DNA of 64,000 nucleotides from Chrysomallon squamiferum (Eukaryota > Mollusca > Gastropoda > Neomphalida > Peltospiridae). Below, in pieces: positions 63,721 to 64,000 of the stretch; position 1 is the first letter of the stretch, and each line of letters starts with the position of its first letter. The stretch is from assembly GCA_012295275.1 (NCBI GenBank), contig CM022672.1, positions 14,918,625 through 14,982,624 of the forward strand, written 5' to 3'. Under the pieces are notes generated by a model. That model was not told where the DNA came from. It made no database searches and was given only the letters and a program-made list of their open reading frames with translations. The translations under genes and the position numbers were made by a program.

Positions 63721-64000
63721 GTAAGTTAACTTCTATAAAAAGATATATATATATATCCTCATTAGCTCAATACAAGTTTATAAACACTTTACTGTCAATG
63801 GAAAGGTGTGTATAAAGTAACTGTTGTTATTTTGATCCTTGTAGTGATGGGTTTGATAAAAAAAATAATTATAAAAATAAACATTATTTAACAGATTTGT
63901 TTATTTATTATCTATAAAAAAATAATCTCTAATATTTGAATTATTTATTTCTTAAGAGTTCAGATAAATTTTTAATGTATTTGAATTTAAGTATTACTGA

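Noticed and set aside
1-64000. Transposons or viral genes
   Set aside because: No reverse transcriptase, transposase, integrase or capsid frames were seen; only short repeats and palindromes.

Overview
The window looks like genomic DNA of an invertebrate animal. Genes are split into many short exons (54–296 bp) with GT/AG introns that are very AT-rich and full of simple repeats (ATT/TAA, CA/TG, GA, poly-A/T). Proteins are clear orthologues of animal genes. A mollusc or another lophotrochozoan is my best guess; this is inference, because no species-specific marker was recognised. No bacterial, plasmid, phage or CRISPR features and no intact transposon ORFs were found.

Layout: (1) 1–2727 (+) holds the two 3' coding exons of a TMEM230-like two-span membrane protein whose 5' exons I cannot find. 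A decayed copy of part of this gene lies about 1.3 kb upstream. (2) 6.6–18.7 kb (+) holds two tandem arsenite methyltransferase (AS3MT-like) genes with the same nine-exon structure and matching exon lengths. The second copy is intact (358 aa). The first has a one-base insertion in exon 8 that gives a stop after 327 codons and removes both C-terminal Cys-Cys pairs. (3) 21.06–49.91 kb (-) holds a complete dynactin p150-Glued gene (DCTN1): 34 coding exons reconstructed with continuous phase, 1312 residues, plus a possible 33-nt alternative microexon. (4) 50.90 kb to the right edge (+) holds the first 13 coding exons (515 residues) of VPS51, a GARP/EARP tethering subunit; the 3' part is outside the window. 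DCTN1 and VPS51 are head to head about 1 kb apart and probably share a bidirectional promoter with CRE-like and ETS-like sites. AS3MT copy 2 and DCTN1 converge across about 2.3 kb.

The genes do not form one pathway. DCTN1 (dynein cargo transport) and VPS51 (endosome-to-Golgi tethering) both serve membrane traffic, and TMEM230 is linked to vesicle traffic. The AS3MT pair is an arsenic-methylation locus.

The most unusual structure is in the introns. Several minisatellites in DCTN1 abut the 3' splice site of the next exon, and two of them carry repeated copies of the acceptor itself. Other items are a near-perfect 98-bp palindrome in VPS51, a displaced DCTN1 exon relic, patchy near-identity between the AS3MT copies that suggests gene conversion, and a 35-nt element found twice. 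No undescribed multi-gene system was detected.
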